From: Toxorhynchites rutilus septentrionalis
Lineage: Eukaryota; Arthropoda; Insecta; Diptera; Culicidae
Direction: 5' to 3'
Length of the DNA: 64,000 nucleotides
NCBI RefSeq assembly: GCF_029784135.1
Contig: NC_073746.1
Span: 185,323,983 to 185,387,982, forward strand
Positions 20,301 through 31,311 of the stretch are shown one piece after another. The position numbers and the translations under genes were made by a program. Positions within the stretch are counted from its first letter, which is position 1. Each line of letters begins with the position of its first letter. The notes under the pieces are model-generated. The model did no database searches, was not told where the DNA came from, and saw only the letters and a list, made by a program, of their open reading frames with translations.

Positions 20301-23108
20301 CATGAAAATTGTGAACCTGATGTTTACGTGATGGATGTGGTTATTTTCGGGGCCAACTGTTCCCCTTATCTGGCCCAGTTTGTCAAGAATATGAACGCTC
20401 GAGAACATTCAAATCAGTATCCTGCAGCGGTAGACGCCATCATTCGAAAGCACTACGTTGATGATTATTTCGACAGTGCAGATACCGAGGATGAAGCTTT
20501 GATACGAGCAAAAGAAGTCAGAAAAGTCCACGCTGACGGAGGGTTTGAAATTCGAAACTGGATCAGCAATTCACCAAAGGTGCTGGAAGGGCTAGGAGAA
20601 ACAAGAGATATGGTGATCAAATTCCAAGATATGAACCGTTCGGAAATGAAAAGAGTGCTTGGGATGTTGTGGCAACCGGCGGATGATTCATTTGTATTTT
20701 CCACTGAAATGAGAGAGGATTTGCGACCATTTGTTCAAAATGGAGCTTGGCCCACCAAACGAATAGCTCTCCGATGTATCATGAGCATGTTCGATCCGAA
20801 GCAGTTTCTAGCGCCGTTGTTGATTCATGGTCGTATTCTAATGCAGGATTTATGGCGCAGTGGTATTGATTGGGATGAAAAAATAGGAGAAAAACATTTT
20901 CAACGGTGGCTGAAATGGACTGAGTTGTTCCCGCTGATAAACAACGTGAGCATTCCCCGATGCTATCTCGGTGACACAAGGTGCAATGCATACGAGACTG
21001 TACAGCTTCACGTGTTTGCCGATGCTGGAGAAGATTCCTATGGATGTGTAGCATATTTCCGTTTCACGGATGGAGAGCATATTCATTGTTCCTTTGTGGA
21101 AGCGAAAGCGAAAGTGGTTCCTCTGCAATACATCTCCATACCAAGAAAAGAGTTGGAGGCTGCCGTGTTAGGAGCTAGATTGATGAAAACTATTTGTGAG
21201 AATCATTCATTTACAGTGAAGAAACGGTTCCTATGGAGTGACTCGAACGCTGTGGTATCATGGGTGAAATCTGACTCGAGACGATATAAACCTTTTGTGG
21301 CTCATCGAATTGGAGAGATATTGAGTGTTACCAATCCGAATGATTGGCGCTGGGTTCCCACCAGAAGCAATGCAGCAGATGATGTAACCAAGTGGGGCAA
21401 GACAACGCAGATCAGCTCAAACAGTCGATGGTTCCGTGGACCAGATTTCCTGTATCAAGTAGAGGAGTGTTGGCCGGAACAAAACCAGCAATCGGTTGAG
21501 ATAGAGGAAGAGCTGCGATCAAGTGTGTTGCTGCATCAAATAATTTTGCCAGATGCAGTGATGGCCAGAGTGGAGCACATATCGAAGTGGAGGGTGTTGG
21601 TTAGAACAGTAGCAACTATGTTCCGCTTCGCGTCCAACTGTCGACGGAAAATCAGGAACCAGCAGACCGAAGCGTTACTATCATCAAAAGAAACCAGTAC
21701 TGAAGTCCCGACGGTGATAGTTCCATTACGACAAGAAGAGTATTTGGCGGCGGAAAATTGCTTGTGGCGAGTAGCACAAGGTGAAGAATTTGCAGACGAA
21801 GTGAAAACGCTTATAAGAAACGAGGAGTTGCCACAAGATCAAAGGAAATCGATAGAGAAGAGCAGTCTTCTGTATCGACTATCACCGTTTCTGGACGAGT
21901 TCGGGGTGGTGCGCATGGAAGGTAGGACCGTAGCTGCTGAGTATGCAACGTTCGATGTGAGATTTCCGATAATACTACCGAAGAATCATCTTATCACGAG
22001 AAAGTTGTTAGAAGCATATCATCGCGAATGTGGTCATGGGAGTCGGGAAACAGTGGTGAATGAGGTTCGCCAACGATTCTATATTCCCGGATTGCGATGT
22101 TTAATAGACAAAGTTATGAGAGGCTGCTTGTGGTGCAAAGTACGAAAAACAAAACCGCTTGTTCCTCGGATGGCACCGCTTCCTAGGTCACGGATGGCAG
22201 TAACGATGCATCCGTTCTCATTCGTTGGATTGGACTATTTCGGCCCACTGGAGGTGGTGATGGGTCGAAGACGAGAGAAGCGATGGGTGGCGTTATTTAC
22301 GTGTCTGACAGTTCGCGCTGTGCACCTGGAAGTAGTACACAACCTGACGACTCAGTCGTGTGAGATGGCAATTCGTCGATTCGTTAAGAGATATGGAAGT
22401 CCAACTGAATTTTTTTCGGATAACGGGACGAATTTCGTAGGAGCTAGCAGAGATCTTATGAAACAGATACAAAAGATAAACACAGAGTGTGCCGATACAT
22501 TCACAGGTTCTCGAACCAGGTGGACATTCAATCCGCCTTCCGCGCCACACATGGGAGGTGTGTGGGAGCGAATGGTTCGTTCGGTGAAAGAATCCATGAC
22601 AGCATTCACGGACAGAAAACGATTGACGGACGAGGTTCTTCAAACTGCGTTAGTAGAAGCTGAGAGCCTTATCAATTCGCGTCCTCTGACATATGTGTCT
22701 ACAAATGTGCAGGATGATATGGAAGCTCTCACCCCGAATCATTTCCTGCGAAGTTGTGCTCTAGGGGAATGTATGCCATCGAGAAACCCGGTAGAATTAG
22801 CTGAGACATTACGTAATAGCTATCGTCAAGCTCAGTACGAGGCAGATGAAATATGGAGTCGTTGGCAACGTGAATATCTACCTACAATGAATCGGAGAAC
22901 AAAGTGGTTTACAGATCAGAAGCCGGTCGCAGTAGGAGATTTGGTATATGTTGCTGATACTGAAAAACGAAATACTTGGGAACGTGGTATTGTAGAAGAG
23001 GTTTTCATCGGAAGAGACAGCAGAGTACGATCGGCAATCGTGCGAACCAGTTCTGGAGTAAAAAAGCGACCAATCGCGAAACTAGCTGTGATGGAGCTTG
23101 GAAATTAA
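17313..23108 (+). CDS. BEL/Pao gag-pol polyprotein, 1931 aa
   Basis: Single open frame. In order: a PHD-type zinc finger (C22/C23, C35, C38, H43, C46, C60, C63); a charged coiled-coil-like segment about 145-205; a DUF1759-type gag region about 290-440 (PTFSGRPEDWPLF); a CCHC knuckle C517-x2-C520-x4-H525-x4-C530 plus further Cys/His clusters to about 590; a BEL-type aspartic protease with LVDEGSSIS near 628; reverse transcriptase with the YVDD box at 1048-1051; RNase H starting near HVFADAGEDS (1233) with the SIPRKELEAA block; an integrase HHCC finger from H1570; and an integrase core D1641, D1703, E1752, followed by the C-terminal DUF5641-like domain ending at VMEL. All catalytic motifs look intact. 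Translation could start at M1 (inside the LTR) or M17; M17 still includes the PHD finger and would place the start wholly in internal sequence. Confidence 0.95.
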   Translation: MLPRTPPTFSQRNLPVMTRFPCCDRDEQYDDMVECGRCTKWYHYSCVGVNQSVAELAWFCKKCLGEDLSTHELLGKPGASRIQPFRAAKTSKSNKEHSGQSEGVNVVKTCSNRSVQSQTAYSSAASSKNSRKGGSIKSTGSKQDLAVKRIEELMEKSRLETLAEENQLKILELKQKQIERKKQEMDELLQLSKVIEEDSEDEEKEDNVGYRKRIGEWISQCEKVHPVMPQFADDEKNPSGEFSTRFSVVPSRDSEGERERRDHFQMRSSSLIEVPSKLQIASRQVFPRSLPTFSGRPEDWPLFISAYEQANLSCGFTNAENLVRLQEALKGKALDVVRNRLLLPDNVPTIIEKLRRRFGNPAILSTMMAQRIHKLEGPDSENLESVIEFGSAIEEFTQHLEVAKLTDHLKNPILMQSLVQKLPSCYAMQWVEYKRRAKTVDLKTFGKFMEDLVDKALEATFEKLDGSSSKKSEKPKAKGFIYSTEESCKVPEKLKYDFGKKPQTLQIQHSSKKEVSCSVCQIPGHFGRNCREFRNKSLEDRWRIVKRRELCPLCLYNHGNSPCRSNIRCDDKDCNEHHHPLLHPAIHEGTSIMEAPCNNHRLPSRTVMFRIIPVTLYHDSEEVDTLALVDEGSSISLIDCEVAKLLRVDGPCEPLKMCWTNGVSRTETNSKKIDLMISGRNQSKRFDLRAGRTVSKLDLPAQHLDSRQLIQEFQHLKDIEILSYGLDTPKVLIGIDNIHLIAPLDSRIGRTGEPIAVRCPLGWTVYGPRPNIVTSVNFLGHHRCVCEECSTSDQELYNMMRDNFQLEAIGFSPVQLESKEDRQAREILEQTTMRVGERFEIGLPWKEGEPRFPDSYHMALRRLRNLEARMNKSPGARDMLQKQIEEYIFKGYAHKATDHELLDTPKERTWYLPLNFVINSKKPGKVRMVWDAAAKANGVSLNDKLLTGPDLVTSLCTVLNCFRERKVAFGGDIREMFHQIRVRFEDRQALRFLFRSHENCEPDVYVMDVVIFGANCSPYLAQFVKNMNAREHSNQYPAAVDAIIRKHYVDDYFDSADTEDEALIRAKEVRKVHADGGFEIRNWISNSPKVLEGLGETRDMVIKFQDMNRSEMKRVLGMLWQPADDSFVFSTEMREDLRPFVQNGAWPTKRIALRCIMSMFDPKQFLAPLLIHGRILMQDLWRSGIDWDEKIGEKHFQRWLKWTELFPLINNVSIPRCYLGDTRCNAYETVQLHVFADAGEDSYGCVAYFRFTDGEHIHCSFVEAKAKVVPLQYISIPRKELEAAVLGARLMKTICENHSFTVKKRFLWSDSNAVVSWVKSDSRRYKPFVAHRIGEILSVTNPNDWRWVPTRSNAADDVTKWGKTTQISSNSRWFRGPDFLYQVEECWPEQNQQSVEIEEELRSSVLLHQIILPDAVMARVEHISKWRVLVRTVATMFRFASNCRRKIRNQQTEALLSSKETSTEVPTVIVPLRQEEYLAAENCLWRVAQGEEFADEVKTLIRNEELPQDQRKSIEKSSLLYRLSPFLDEFGVVRMEGRTVAAEYATFDVRFPIILPKNHLITRKLLEAYHRECGHGSRETVVNEVRQRFYIPGLRCLIDKVMRGCLWCKVRKTKPLVPRMAPLPRSRMAVTMHPFSFVGLDYFGPLEVVMGRRREKRWVALFTCLTVRAVHLEVVHNLTTQSCEMAIRRFVKRYGSPTEFFSDNGTNFVGASRDLMKQIQKINTECADTFTGSRTRWTFNPPSAPHMGGVWERMVRSVKESMTAFTDRKRLTDEVLQTALVEAESLINSRPLTYVSTNVQDDMEALTPNHFLRSCALGECMPSRNPVELAETLRNSYRQAQYEADEIWSRWQREYLPTMNRRTKWFTDQKPVAVGDLVYVADTEKRNTWERGIVEEVFIGRDSRVRSAIVRTSSGVKKRPIAKLAVMELGN

Positions 23109-23148
23109 ATAGTAAGCCTGTAATTGTCTTGACCAACACCAGGGCTTA

Positions 23149-23160
23149 CGGGGTGGAGGA
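23149..23160 (+). other. Polypurine tract of the BEL element
   Basis: ACGGGGTGGAGGA, nearly all purine, ends directly at the 3' LTR start. It is the expected plus-strand primer for reverse transcription. Its position fixes the 3' LTR boundary independently of the LTR comparison. Confidence 0.8.
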
Positions 23161-23602
23161 TGTTACGGCCCTGATCAATGAGTGAACACAGGCCGCTAAA
23201 TGCGCAATGAGTTAGTAATCGAAGTAGACAATGGCAACTGAAAATCATTTTGAAAACTTGAAAAACGTCTTGAATTTGTTGTTATAAAAAATATATTGCA
23301 TTGTGAGAACTATTAGTTTAAAAAGAATTTGCATAGTTTAAAGGTAGGCTGTTGTCATAGAAGAAAAGGGAGAAACAGAACATTTATTTTACTTTTAGTT
23401 CGTAACCGTTACTCTGTACTGAGAAGACAGGAAGATTGGGGGAAAAATATAAGGAAAAGGAAAAACCAAATTTGTAAGAGATATAAAATAATGTATTTGT
23501 TCCAATAGTAATTTATGTATATTATAGCTTTGAGTGTGACATAAATATCATACTACATCGAGTGGTTTTTTATTCAATATGCTGCCCCGAACACCCCCAA
23601 CA
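23161..23602 (+). repeat. 3' LTR
   Basis: A 442-bp copy of the 5' LTR with no difference seen by eye over its full length. It is followed by the ATAAT target duplication. Because it ends with the same ATGCTGCCCC sequence, the LTR here also carries the potential gag start codon and could read into flanking DNA. Confidence 0.95.
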
Positions 23603-23607
23603 ATAAT

Positions 23608-23922
23608 ATTCATTTTCCATTTTTTTTGTTATTGTTATATTTTCTAATCATATTTCTATCGTATAGGAACGACTATACCAGTTTCCAATTTTTCTATATG
23701 CCCTATTCATTCCTTCTTGTCTGATTGCAGTATACTGCTACAAATCATAACAACTCTCTTAACCGTTTGAGTGCGGTGCAAAATTTTGTGAGCATACGCC
23801 GAAAATGCGAATGAGTTTGGGTATATTTGAAAAAATACTCAAGAACGCAGATAACTGTTTAGTCACAAAAGTTGTATTAATGAAAAAAACACACATAAAA
23901 AGTGAGTTTTGTAATCACATTA
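23608..23922. other. No gene recognised
   Basis: About 315 bp of AT-rich unique-looking sequence between the BEL element and the target duplication of the LINE to the right. Confidence 0.5.
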
Positions 23923-24278
23923 ACTTCCTTATTTTTTTTTATTAATTCGTTTATTTTTGCAGGCTCAGTAACTTAAGTTTAAAGGAGCCGAATTCTTAAA
24001 TATAATTTTAAAACTATATATATAAACAATTTTCTTACATCTATGGTTAGTAAGGTGGAAAACCGATTACTCGCGGTGTACTCGAGTTTAGGAGGGTGAC
24101 ATATTTTTAGGAGAAGGATGGGGTATAAGAAAACTGTAACAATGTTGATGAACACTCAATTCTTAAATCTGTTTGTATATCTATAGTGTTTTTACATTTC
24201 AACTTATTATACTATTTATAGCAAGGGGACGAATTACCCGCAAAGGAAGGAAAGGAGGGTATAAGGACATAGGGACAA

Positions 24279-27200
24279 TCACACACGAAGATCGATAGCT
24301 TTAAGGAAAACATATATATGGGACATGTAATCAAGGTCTAACCGAGCCAACACATCTCTCACCGGCACATTGGGCTGTCTTCCTCGGGCCCGAAGGGAGT
24401 TTTCTAAATTCGATCTGGCGACCAGATACACCTCGCACGACCAAACAACGTGCTCGATGTCGCGATAACCTTGGCCACAAACACAGAGATTGCTGCTGGC
24501 AAGATTGAAACGAAAGAGTAGTGCATCTAAAGAACAGTGATTGGACATGAGTCGGGAGAAGGTGCGAATAAAGTCCCGACTCAATTCCAGACTTTTGAAC
24601 CACGGATTGAGGCTAACCTTAGGGATAATCGAGTGAAACCACCGACCCAATTCATCTTCATTCCACTTGCGTTGCCAGTTAGCGATGGTATTTTTGCGGA
24701 CTAAAGAATAAAATTCATTGAAGGCGATTTGACGCTGATAAATATCGCCTTCAATTGCACCTACCTTTGCTAATGAGTCAGCCCTCTAATTACCCGGAAT
24801 TGAGCAATGAGAAGGGACCCAGACTAAGGTAATGACGTAACAGCGTCTGGATAAAGCACTCAAAATTTCTCGTATTCTCTCAAGGAAGTACGGCGAGTGC
24901 TTTTCCGGCCTCACTGAACGGATAGCTTCGACAGAACTAAGACTATCCGTTACAATGTAATAGTGTTCAACAGGTCGTGAGGTGACGCTGTCCAGCGCCC
25001 AATGAATTGCTGCCAATTCAGCAATATACACTGAGCAAGGATTCTGAAGACTGTGTGAGGTGCTAAAAAATTCGTTGAACACTCCAAATCCTGTGGACTC
25101 ATTTATAGTGGACCCATCAGTAAAGTACATATTATCACAATTGATACCCCTATATTTTTCATCGAAGATCGTTGGAGCGATCCTCGATCGTTGGTAATCT
25201 GAATATCCATGGATATCTTGCTTCATGGACAGATCAAAATTCACAGAGGAATTGATGTAGTCAGGGAAACAAACACGGTTGGGAATATACGAAGAAGGAT
25301 CAACCTGCATGGAGATGAATTCATGATATGAACTCATGAATCCGGAGTGAAAATTTAGCTAGATCAGCTGCTCAAAATTTCCGATCACCAATGGGTTCAT
25401 AACCTTACACCGGATGAAGAACCGAAGAGATAATAATTTGAAGCGATCTTTTAGTGGGAGTAGGCCTGCCAAAACCTCGAGACTCATGGTATGCGTTGAG
25501 GGCATACATCCCAACGCGATACGGAGACAAAGATACTGAATTCGCTCGAGTTTAATGAGGTGTGTTTTGGCAGCTGATTGAAAACAGAAACTGCCATACT
25601 CCATCACTGAGAGAAAAGTTGTTCGATACAACATTATAAGATCTTCGGGATGGGCTCCCCACCAGGTGCCGGTAATTGTACGGAGAAAGTTTATTCTTTG
25701 TTGGCATTTTTTACTCAGATACCTAATATGGGCCCCCCAAGTACATTTGGAGTCGAACCAGATCCCAAGATGCTTGAATGACATAGCATGAGTGATCGGT
25801 TTATCCAAAAGTTGAAGCTTTGGTTTTGCTGGTCTATGCTTCCTAGAAAAAACCACCATCTCTGTTTTCTCCGTGGAGAATTCGATCCCTAGCCCAATGG
25901 CCCAGGTTGAAAAATTGTTCAAAGTATCTTGTAAGGGTCCTTGCAGGTCGGATTCGTTTGATCCTACGACAGACACCACTCCATTATCTGCAAGTTGTCT
26001 TAGGCTGCAATTTTGTGTAAGGCAATTGTCGATGTCGCTTACATAGATGTTGTACAAAAGGGGGCTTAAACATGAGCCCTGGGGGAGTCCCATGTAGGAG
26101 ACCCGACTTACTGTCGAATCCCCGTGAGAAAAATTCAAATGTTTCTCACAAAGCAAGTTATATAACATATTATTCAATAGAGGCGGCAGACCCCGAGAGT
26201 GTAATTTGTCTGACAAAACCTCTATTGAAACAGAATCAAAGGCCCCCTTTATGTCCAAGAATACTGAAGCCATTTGTTTTTTTTTCGGCGTAAGCCATTT
26301 GAATTTCTGAAGAAAGCAACGCAAGACAATCATTCGTCCCCTTGCCCCTGCGGAACCCATATTGTGTATCTGAGAGTAGGCCATTCGTTTCAACCCAACG
26401 ATCAAGGCGAAACAAGATCATTTTCTCCAACAATTTCCGTATACAAGACAGCATTGCTATTGGGCGGTACGAATTGAAGTCGGACGCGGGTTTTCCGGGT
26501 TTTTTAATAGCTATAACTCGCACTTGTCTCCAATCATCTGGAACAATATTATGCTCCAGAAACTGATTGAATAAATTCAACAAGCGATGTTTCGCCACAT
26601 CAGGGAGGTTTTTCAGCAAGTTGAACTTAATTCTATCCGATCCCGGAGCAGAATTGTTACAAGAAAGGAGAGCAAGAGAGAATTCTACCATCGAAAACTC
26701 GGAATCAAGATCGTACCTATCTTGTGGTATACCTCGAACAATTTTTTGCACAGGTGCGGAATCAGGACAAACCTTCCGTGCAAAATTAAAAATCCATCGA
26801 TGTGAATATTCCTCGCTTTCATTCGATGAAGAGCGATTTCTCATGTTTCGAGCCACTTTCCATAATTTTTTCATTGACGTTTCTCGTGATAAACCTCCCA
26901 CGAAATTTCGCCAATAAGCACGTTTTTTCCCTTTGATCAAATTTTTGAACTGATTCTCAAGGGCTAAATACGTTTGAAAATTTTCAGGGGTTCCACGTTT
27001 CCGAAAAGCTTTAAATGCATTCGATTTATCCTGATAAAGCTTGGAACATTGGCTATCCCACCATGGATTGGGAGGCCTTCGACGAATAGTGGAGCCTGGG
27101 ATGGGTTTCGTTTGAGCGCGAACCGCGCTGTCATATATCAAACGAGAAATGAAGTTATACTCCTCCAATGGAGGCAAACCATCTCTGGAATTGATGACTA

Positions 27201-27963
27201 GAGCAATCGCGTCCGCATATTTTTTCCAGTCAATGTGTCTTGTGAGGTCATATGCCATGTTTATAGATTCTGAAGAATTCGACCCAATGGTGATGGAAAT
27301 TTTGATTGGCAAGTGATCACTACCGTTGGGGTCCTGGATTACATTCCACTTGCAATCTAACGATAGTGAATTCGAGCAAAGCGAGAGGTCAAGAGCACTT
27401 GGTTTAGCAGGAGGTTTAGGTACACGTGTTGTTTCCCCAGTGTTTAAAACGGTCATATTGAAGCTGTTACAAAGGTCATATATCAACAATGAACGATTGT
27501 CATCGTACTGTTCCCCCCAGGCAGTTCCGTGAGAGTTGAAGTCTCCCAAGATCAATCGTGGCTCAGGAAGGAGTGAGCACATGTCAGCAAGTTGCTTGCG
27601 GCAAACCGCAGCTCTCGGAGGCCAATACAAGCTGACAATACAGAGGTCTTTGCCTCTGATGTTTGCATGACAAGCAACAGCTTCGATCCCTCCAATAGGT
27701 GGAAGTTCAATTCGAAAAAATGAGTGGCACTTATTGATCCCCAATAGCACCCCTCCGTATCTGTCATCACGGTCCAAGCGTATAATATTAAAATCGTGGA
27801 AAGAGAGATCATTTTGAGAAGAGAGCCAAGTTTCGGACAGAGCAAAAACATCACAGTTGAAGTTATGAATTAAAAATTTGAACGTATCCAATTTAGGTAT
27901 AAGACTACGACAATTCCACTGTAAAACAATGATATCCCCGACCTCTCTATTTGAATTAGACAT
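24279..27963 (-). pseudogene. LINE ORF2 (endonuclease-RT-RNase H), inactivated
   Basis: Homologous along its length to the intact 1227-aa ORF2 at 46027-49710. Lesions: a 9-base T run at 26277-26285 against 8 in the other copies, shifting the frame before the RT core; two GAG-to-TAG changes (25359-25361 and 24786-24788); and an RT active-site change giving LADN where the second catalytic aspartate of xxDD should be. The endonuclease part (LQWNCRSL, LSETWLS, GDFNSHG, SDHLPI) is intact, and the RNase H region has TDGS, ELAAIHWAL and TDS motifs. The terminal CCHC motif (CVCGQGYRDIEHVVWSC) is present. Confidence 0.93.
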
Positions 27964-29531
27964 CAAGAGAGATAATCATTGCAAGGAGGGGCCATGTTTG
28001 CATCAATTGTTGCAGAATTGTCTTTAATACTGGAAGCATTGAGATGACAATGGTTCTGATGGAGTCGGAAACATTAAAACACGTGAAGATTTGATCCACA
28101 AGGTCAGTCAACTTTATAAATCCCGATTGGGAAGTTGAGCTGGACGCAAAAAAAGGGACATTTGGGGTTTTTGATGTCCCCTCGAGTGCTGGGTCGTTCG
28201 AAGGTGAACTATTCCCACGGAAGCCAGGAGGAACCTGATTTGGCTTGTCCGCTGCACTCGATTTTTTAGGCAAGCTAACAGGGGTTTTCACCGGGGGAAC
28301 TTGTTCTTGAAATTTGGGAGTGGTCACATTTTTGCGCCGGGGATTCCCTTTGAAAATACACGGTGTGCCCCCGCTAGCTGTGTCCGCTTCCATTTCGTCA
28401 ACTGGCAACGTGGAAAAGGTATTGTGTGTCGATATTGATTGTTGTTGTTGTTGGGCCAGTGGAGAAGCGCCCTTCAAAATTTCCGCAAAAGTGCGCTTCG
28501 AGCGTTCCTTTAAAGAGCGCTTCTGTTTCTCCCAGCGACTCTTGTAAGTTTCACAAGCTGAGAGCACATGTGGGGTCCCTCCACAATATGGACACTTATG
28601 CTCAGTCGCACTGCAAGATTCGCCCACATGTTGCTCTCCGCAAGTTGCACAGCGCTCCTTGTTGCCACAATAAGCTGAAGTGTGGCCGACTGACTTGCAT
28701 TTTTGGCAAGTCATGGGCTTTGACACGAAGAGCCATAACGTAGTCCGGGAGAGCGGAACCAGCAAAAGTTACTCTAAACGAGTCGGACGGCGTGAATTTT
28801 GTTATTTCCTTTTCTTGGGAGACTTTACCGAGTTGGCGACAGTCCAAGATTATGACTTCCGCCGAAGGGAGCTTCTTGAACTTGCCAGCTCCTTCACTTC
28901 TAATTTTTTCGCACGTCAGACCCGTTTCAGTTATCACCCCCCCGATTTCTACGTCATTGGAGGGAATCCATACGCGATATTCGAGGATGAAATGCTTATC
29001 AGCAACAATCTCGTTTGCATCCTTCCGTTCAGACACGACAACTCGTAATTTGTTCGGTCTGACCTTGAAAATTTCTTCTACGGAAGTGTCTCTGGTCAGA
29101 TCTTTCATGATCTGAATCACGTTAAGGCCTTTTCCATTTGGTTTTGGCCGGAAGAAAACAACCCACGGGCCAGTTCCAGGTGCATCTTCTGGATAGACTC
29201 TGATACGTGGAGCGGAGACAACAGAGGGAGAAGACGAGGACGAGGATTGAGTTGTAACGGTAATATCAGAAGGAGGAAGCGAAACCGAGGAAGGGGGAGG
29301 GAGAGTGGGAGTATTGGAGGGCTGAGGAGGGAGAGTGGGAGAATCGGAAAGTTGGGGAGGGAGACTTGCGAGTTTTTTCGAGGGGGGCTTAGTAGGGTGA
29401 GTTGACTCGTCCCCGGAAGAGTTATAGCGTTTGAGTGCTCTTCCTGTTTCCTTTTTCATACATAAGGGGGAGTCACTTGTTTCCATGTCGGAGATCTCCA
29501 TATAAGGAGACTCCCCACCACCCTCTGCCAT
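27956..29531 (-). pseudogene. LINE ORF1 (gag-like CCHC protein), frameshifted
   Basis: N-terminal proline/serine-rich region, a central RNA-binding-like domain (GTGPWVVFFRPKPNGK onward), then three CCHC-type zinc knuckles beginning CQKCKSVGHTSAYC. Compared with the other copies, 26 bp are missing at about 28732 (between GAAGAG and CCATAACG on this strand), which shifts the frame just before the zinc knuckles. Both halves are otherwise open. It would act as the RNA-binding chaperone of the retrotransposon particle. The start is the MAEGG methionine at 29531, equivalent to MAEGQ in the intact copies. Confidence 0.92.
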
Positions 29532-30317
29532 TACGTGGAACTTTAATTCTAATTATGATTTTTGTATATAATATATAGAAAATAATAATGAAATAAAAAT
29601 AATGTAAAAAATAAAAAAAAACTATATCTTATAATTATTTTTTTATGACTATACCTAAATTTGCACACAGTGCGTATGATTCAATGACTGCTTCCGCTGA
29701 CCACGCTCTCCACACTATCGTCAGTGTATTGGTGTCGAACGGGCAATCAATGCCGATGCACGAACAAAAGATTACAGCGCTCGCTGTGGAATAATTTCTC
29801 CTCTCGTTGACTGAGATTTGCTTGCGCACTCCACTTATTCACGTATGTGGTCCGGTGCACGCAGTCGGGGCGCGTTTTCGCTTTCGTGTACGGAACGCAC
29901 CACTGGCTAACTCAATTCACCAACTCAATTGTTCTAACACAGTCTGATGCGAAAGAAAAGAAACCACAACAAAAGAAACCACTTCGACTTAAGAAAGAAC
30001 GATGATGGACGTTTTCGTTCTAACCACCGCAGGAGCTATCAATAAATACATCCGATACGAATGACTACCGATTACCGAATGCACTTCCTTATATATATTA
30101 TTTTTTTGACGTGGGACTACGTCTAACCGGAGTATATGGGGGTAAAATGAAAACCTAAACACAGAACATACAGGAAAAAATGAAAGATTCCGAATGCTTA
30201 TAAGTCGAACATTTCTTACTGGATCGGAAAGATGTTATTTTTCATTAGATAAACAACTGAATAACTGTAAAATGTTAGCGTTATCTAAACGCCCTAACTG
30301 TCTCGTTTTGATTGGCC

Positions 30318-30560
30318 CGATTTACGGTATCCCCAACACAGCCATCATAATCAAGCAGCCTTGGGGAAATCGGCATTGCAAATACATTGAGGTAAACATG
30401 GGGACTTTTGTTCTCACCGAAATGTGTTACCTAACACAGGCTTCAAAACCAAGCAGTGTTGGAGAAATCGGCACTGCAAATACATGCAAATCGGAGGTAT
30501 TTTTGTTTCGACTGAAATGTATTTCTCCAACACAGACTTAAAAAAAAGGTGTATGGGGAA
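30318..30560 (+). repeat. About 95-bp minisatellite, about 2.5 units
   Basis: Same repeat unit as at 1464-1850 (AACACAGCCATC..., GGAAATCGGCATTGCAAATA, CGACTGAAATGTATTTC). It is contracted relative to copy 1 and contains small indels. Confidence 0.75.
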
Positions 30561-31253
30561 TGGGCTTTGCAAATAAATGCAAACTGCGAGCACTTTTGTA
30601 CTCGCTTGTCTTTGTGCTGACTAGAATATTGTTGATTCATGCAAGGCGGGGGTACTTCTGCACCGGTATGTTTTTTTGCACTCCGAAAAGTGTTTTCCTA
30701 ACACAGATTACAAAAGCGGATACGCACACAACGCTTTGGCTCGGTTATTCAAGATTGTATTGAAGGATATGCCTTCATATCTTCTGCTCATTGAATTTCT
30801 ACGCACACCATTGATTAGGCAAAATGTTGATAACCATTTGCTGCGATGACGCCTATTGATTAAACAATATGCGTTCGACGTACATGTCAAAATCGAAACT
30901 GAGTGCCTGAAGTTCATCAAATCAGGCAAATTCGCGGTTCGAGCAGTACGTACACTTGAGAGATGCATACTTCAGAGGGAAATGTAAAATAAAATAATCG
31001 TTTGATAATTCTTCCGTTCACATATTTTGTCCAAATATACAGCAAACGTAAAAGGACTGTCATTAAATTTACTTGTAATGAAGAACATAATCTATCTCAA
31101 TGTATGAAACATGGCATTTATGCAATCCTTCTACTCACAAAGCAAATATATTGAATTCAATTGAATTCGGAAATTGTTTCAATCAATCAACAATTTAATC
31201 AATACAAACAAATGATTGCTAAGCTCAGGTAGTCCCACGTAAACCTTGCGGTT

Positions 31254-31311
31254 TCTTTCTTTCTTTGTTTTTAAGAGGCTTTAAACTTTGAAGTTCATTC
31301 GCCTCTAACGC
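31254..31311 (-). mobile_element. 58-bp retroposon with 11-bp target duplication
   Basis: Perfect target duplication ACCTTGCGGTT at 31243-31253 and 31312-31322. On the minus strand the insert begins GCGTTAGAGGCGAATGAAC and ends in an A-rich (GAAA)n tail, as expected of a LINE-mobilised RNA. The unoccupied site is visible in helentron-like copy 1 (GCCTTGCGGTTATATC near 2403-2416). The body contains the GAGGC/GCCTC hairpin module also seen at 6855. At under 60 bp it is too short to carry its own polymerase III promoter in a normal form. Confidence 0.8.

Larger units (their letters stand above)
16895..23602 (+). mobile_element. Complete BEL/Pao LTR retrotransposon
   Basis: Two 442-bp direct LTRs (16895-17336 and 23161-23602), each starting TG and ending CA, enclose one gag-pol frame. 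By eye the LTRs are identical. The 5-bp sequence ATAAT flanks both sides (16890-16894, 23603-23607), the usual BEL/Pao duplication length. Identical LTRs, an open 1931-codon frame and an intact target duplication indicate a recent insertion that may still be mobile. Domain order (gag, protease, RT, RNase H, integrase) and the Pao-type C-terminal domain place it in BEL/Pao. There is no env-like frame. Nothing has inserted into it, unlike its older neighbours. Confidence 0.97.
23933..30082 (-). mobile_element. I-like non-LTR retrotransposon, copy A (full length, decayed)
   Basis: A 10-bp target duplication ACTTCCTTAT flanks it (23923-23932 and 30083-30092). The minus-strand element runs from a 5' end next to ...GAATGC at 30082, through a 5' UTR of about 550 bp, ORF1, ORF2 and a 3' UTR, to an A tail (T run 23932-23940 on this strand). 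Domain content (CCHC gag, APE endonuclease, RT, RNase H) points to the I group of insect LINEs, which retain RNase H. At least four lesions inactivate it. It is diverged from the copies at 45-64 kb in the UTRs but close in ORF2. Confidence 0.93.

Noticed and set aside
17308..23185. Minus-strand and offset frames within the BEL gag-pol
   Set aside because: Shadows of the 1931-codon frame, with no independent domain.
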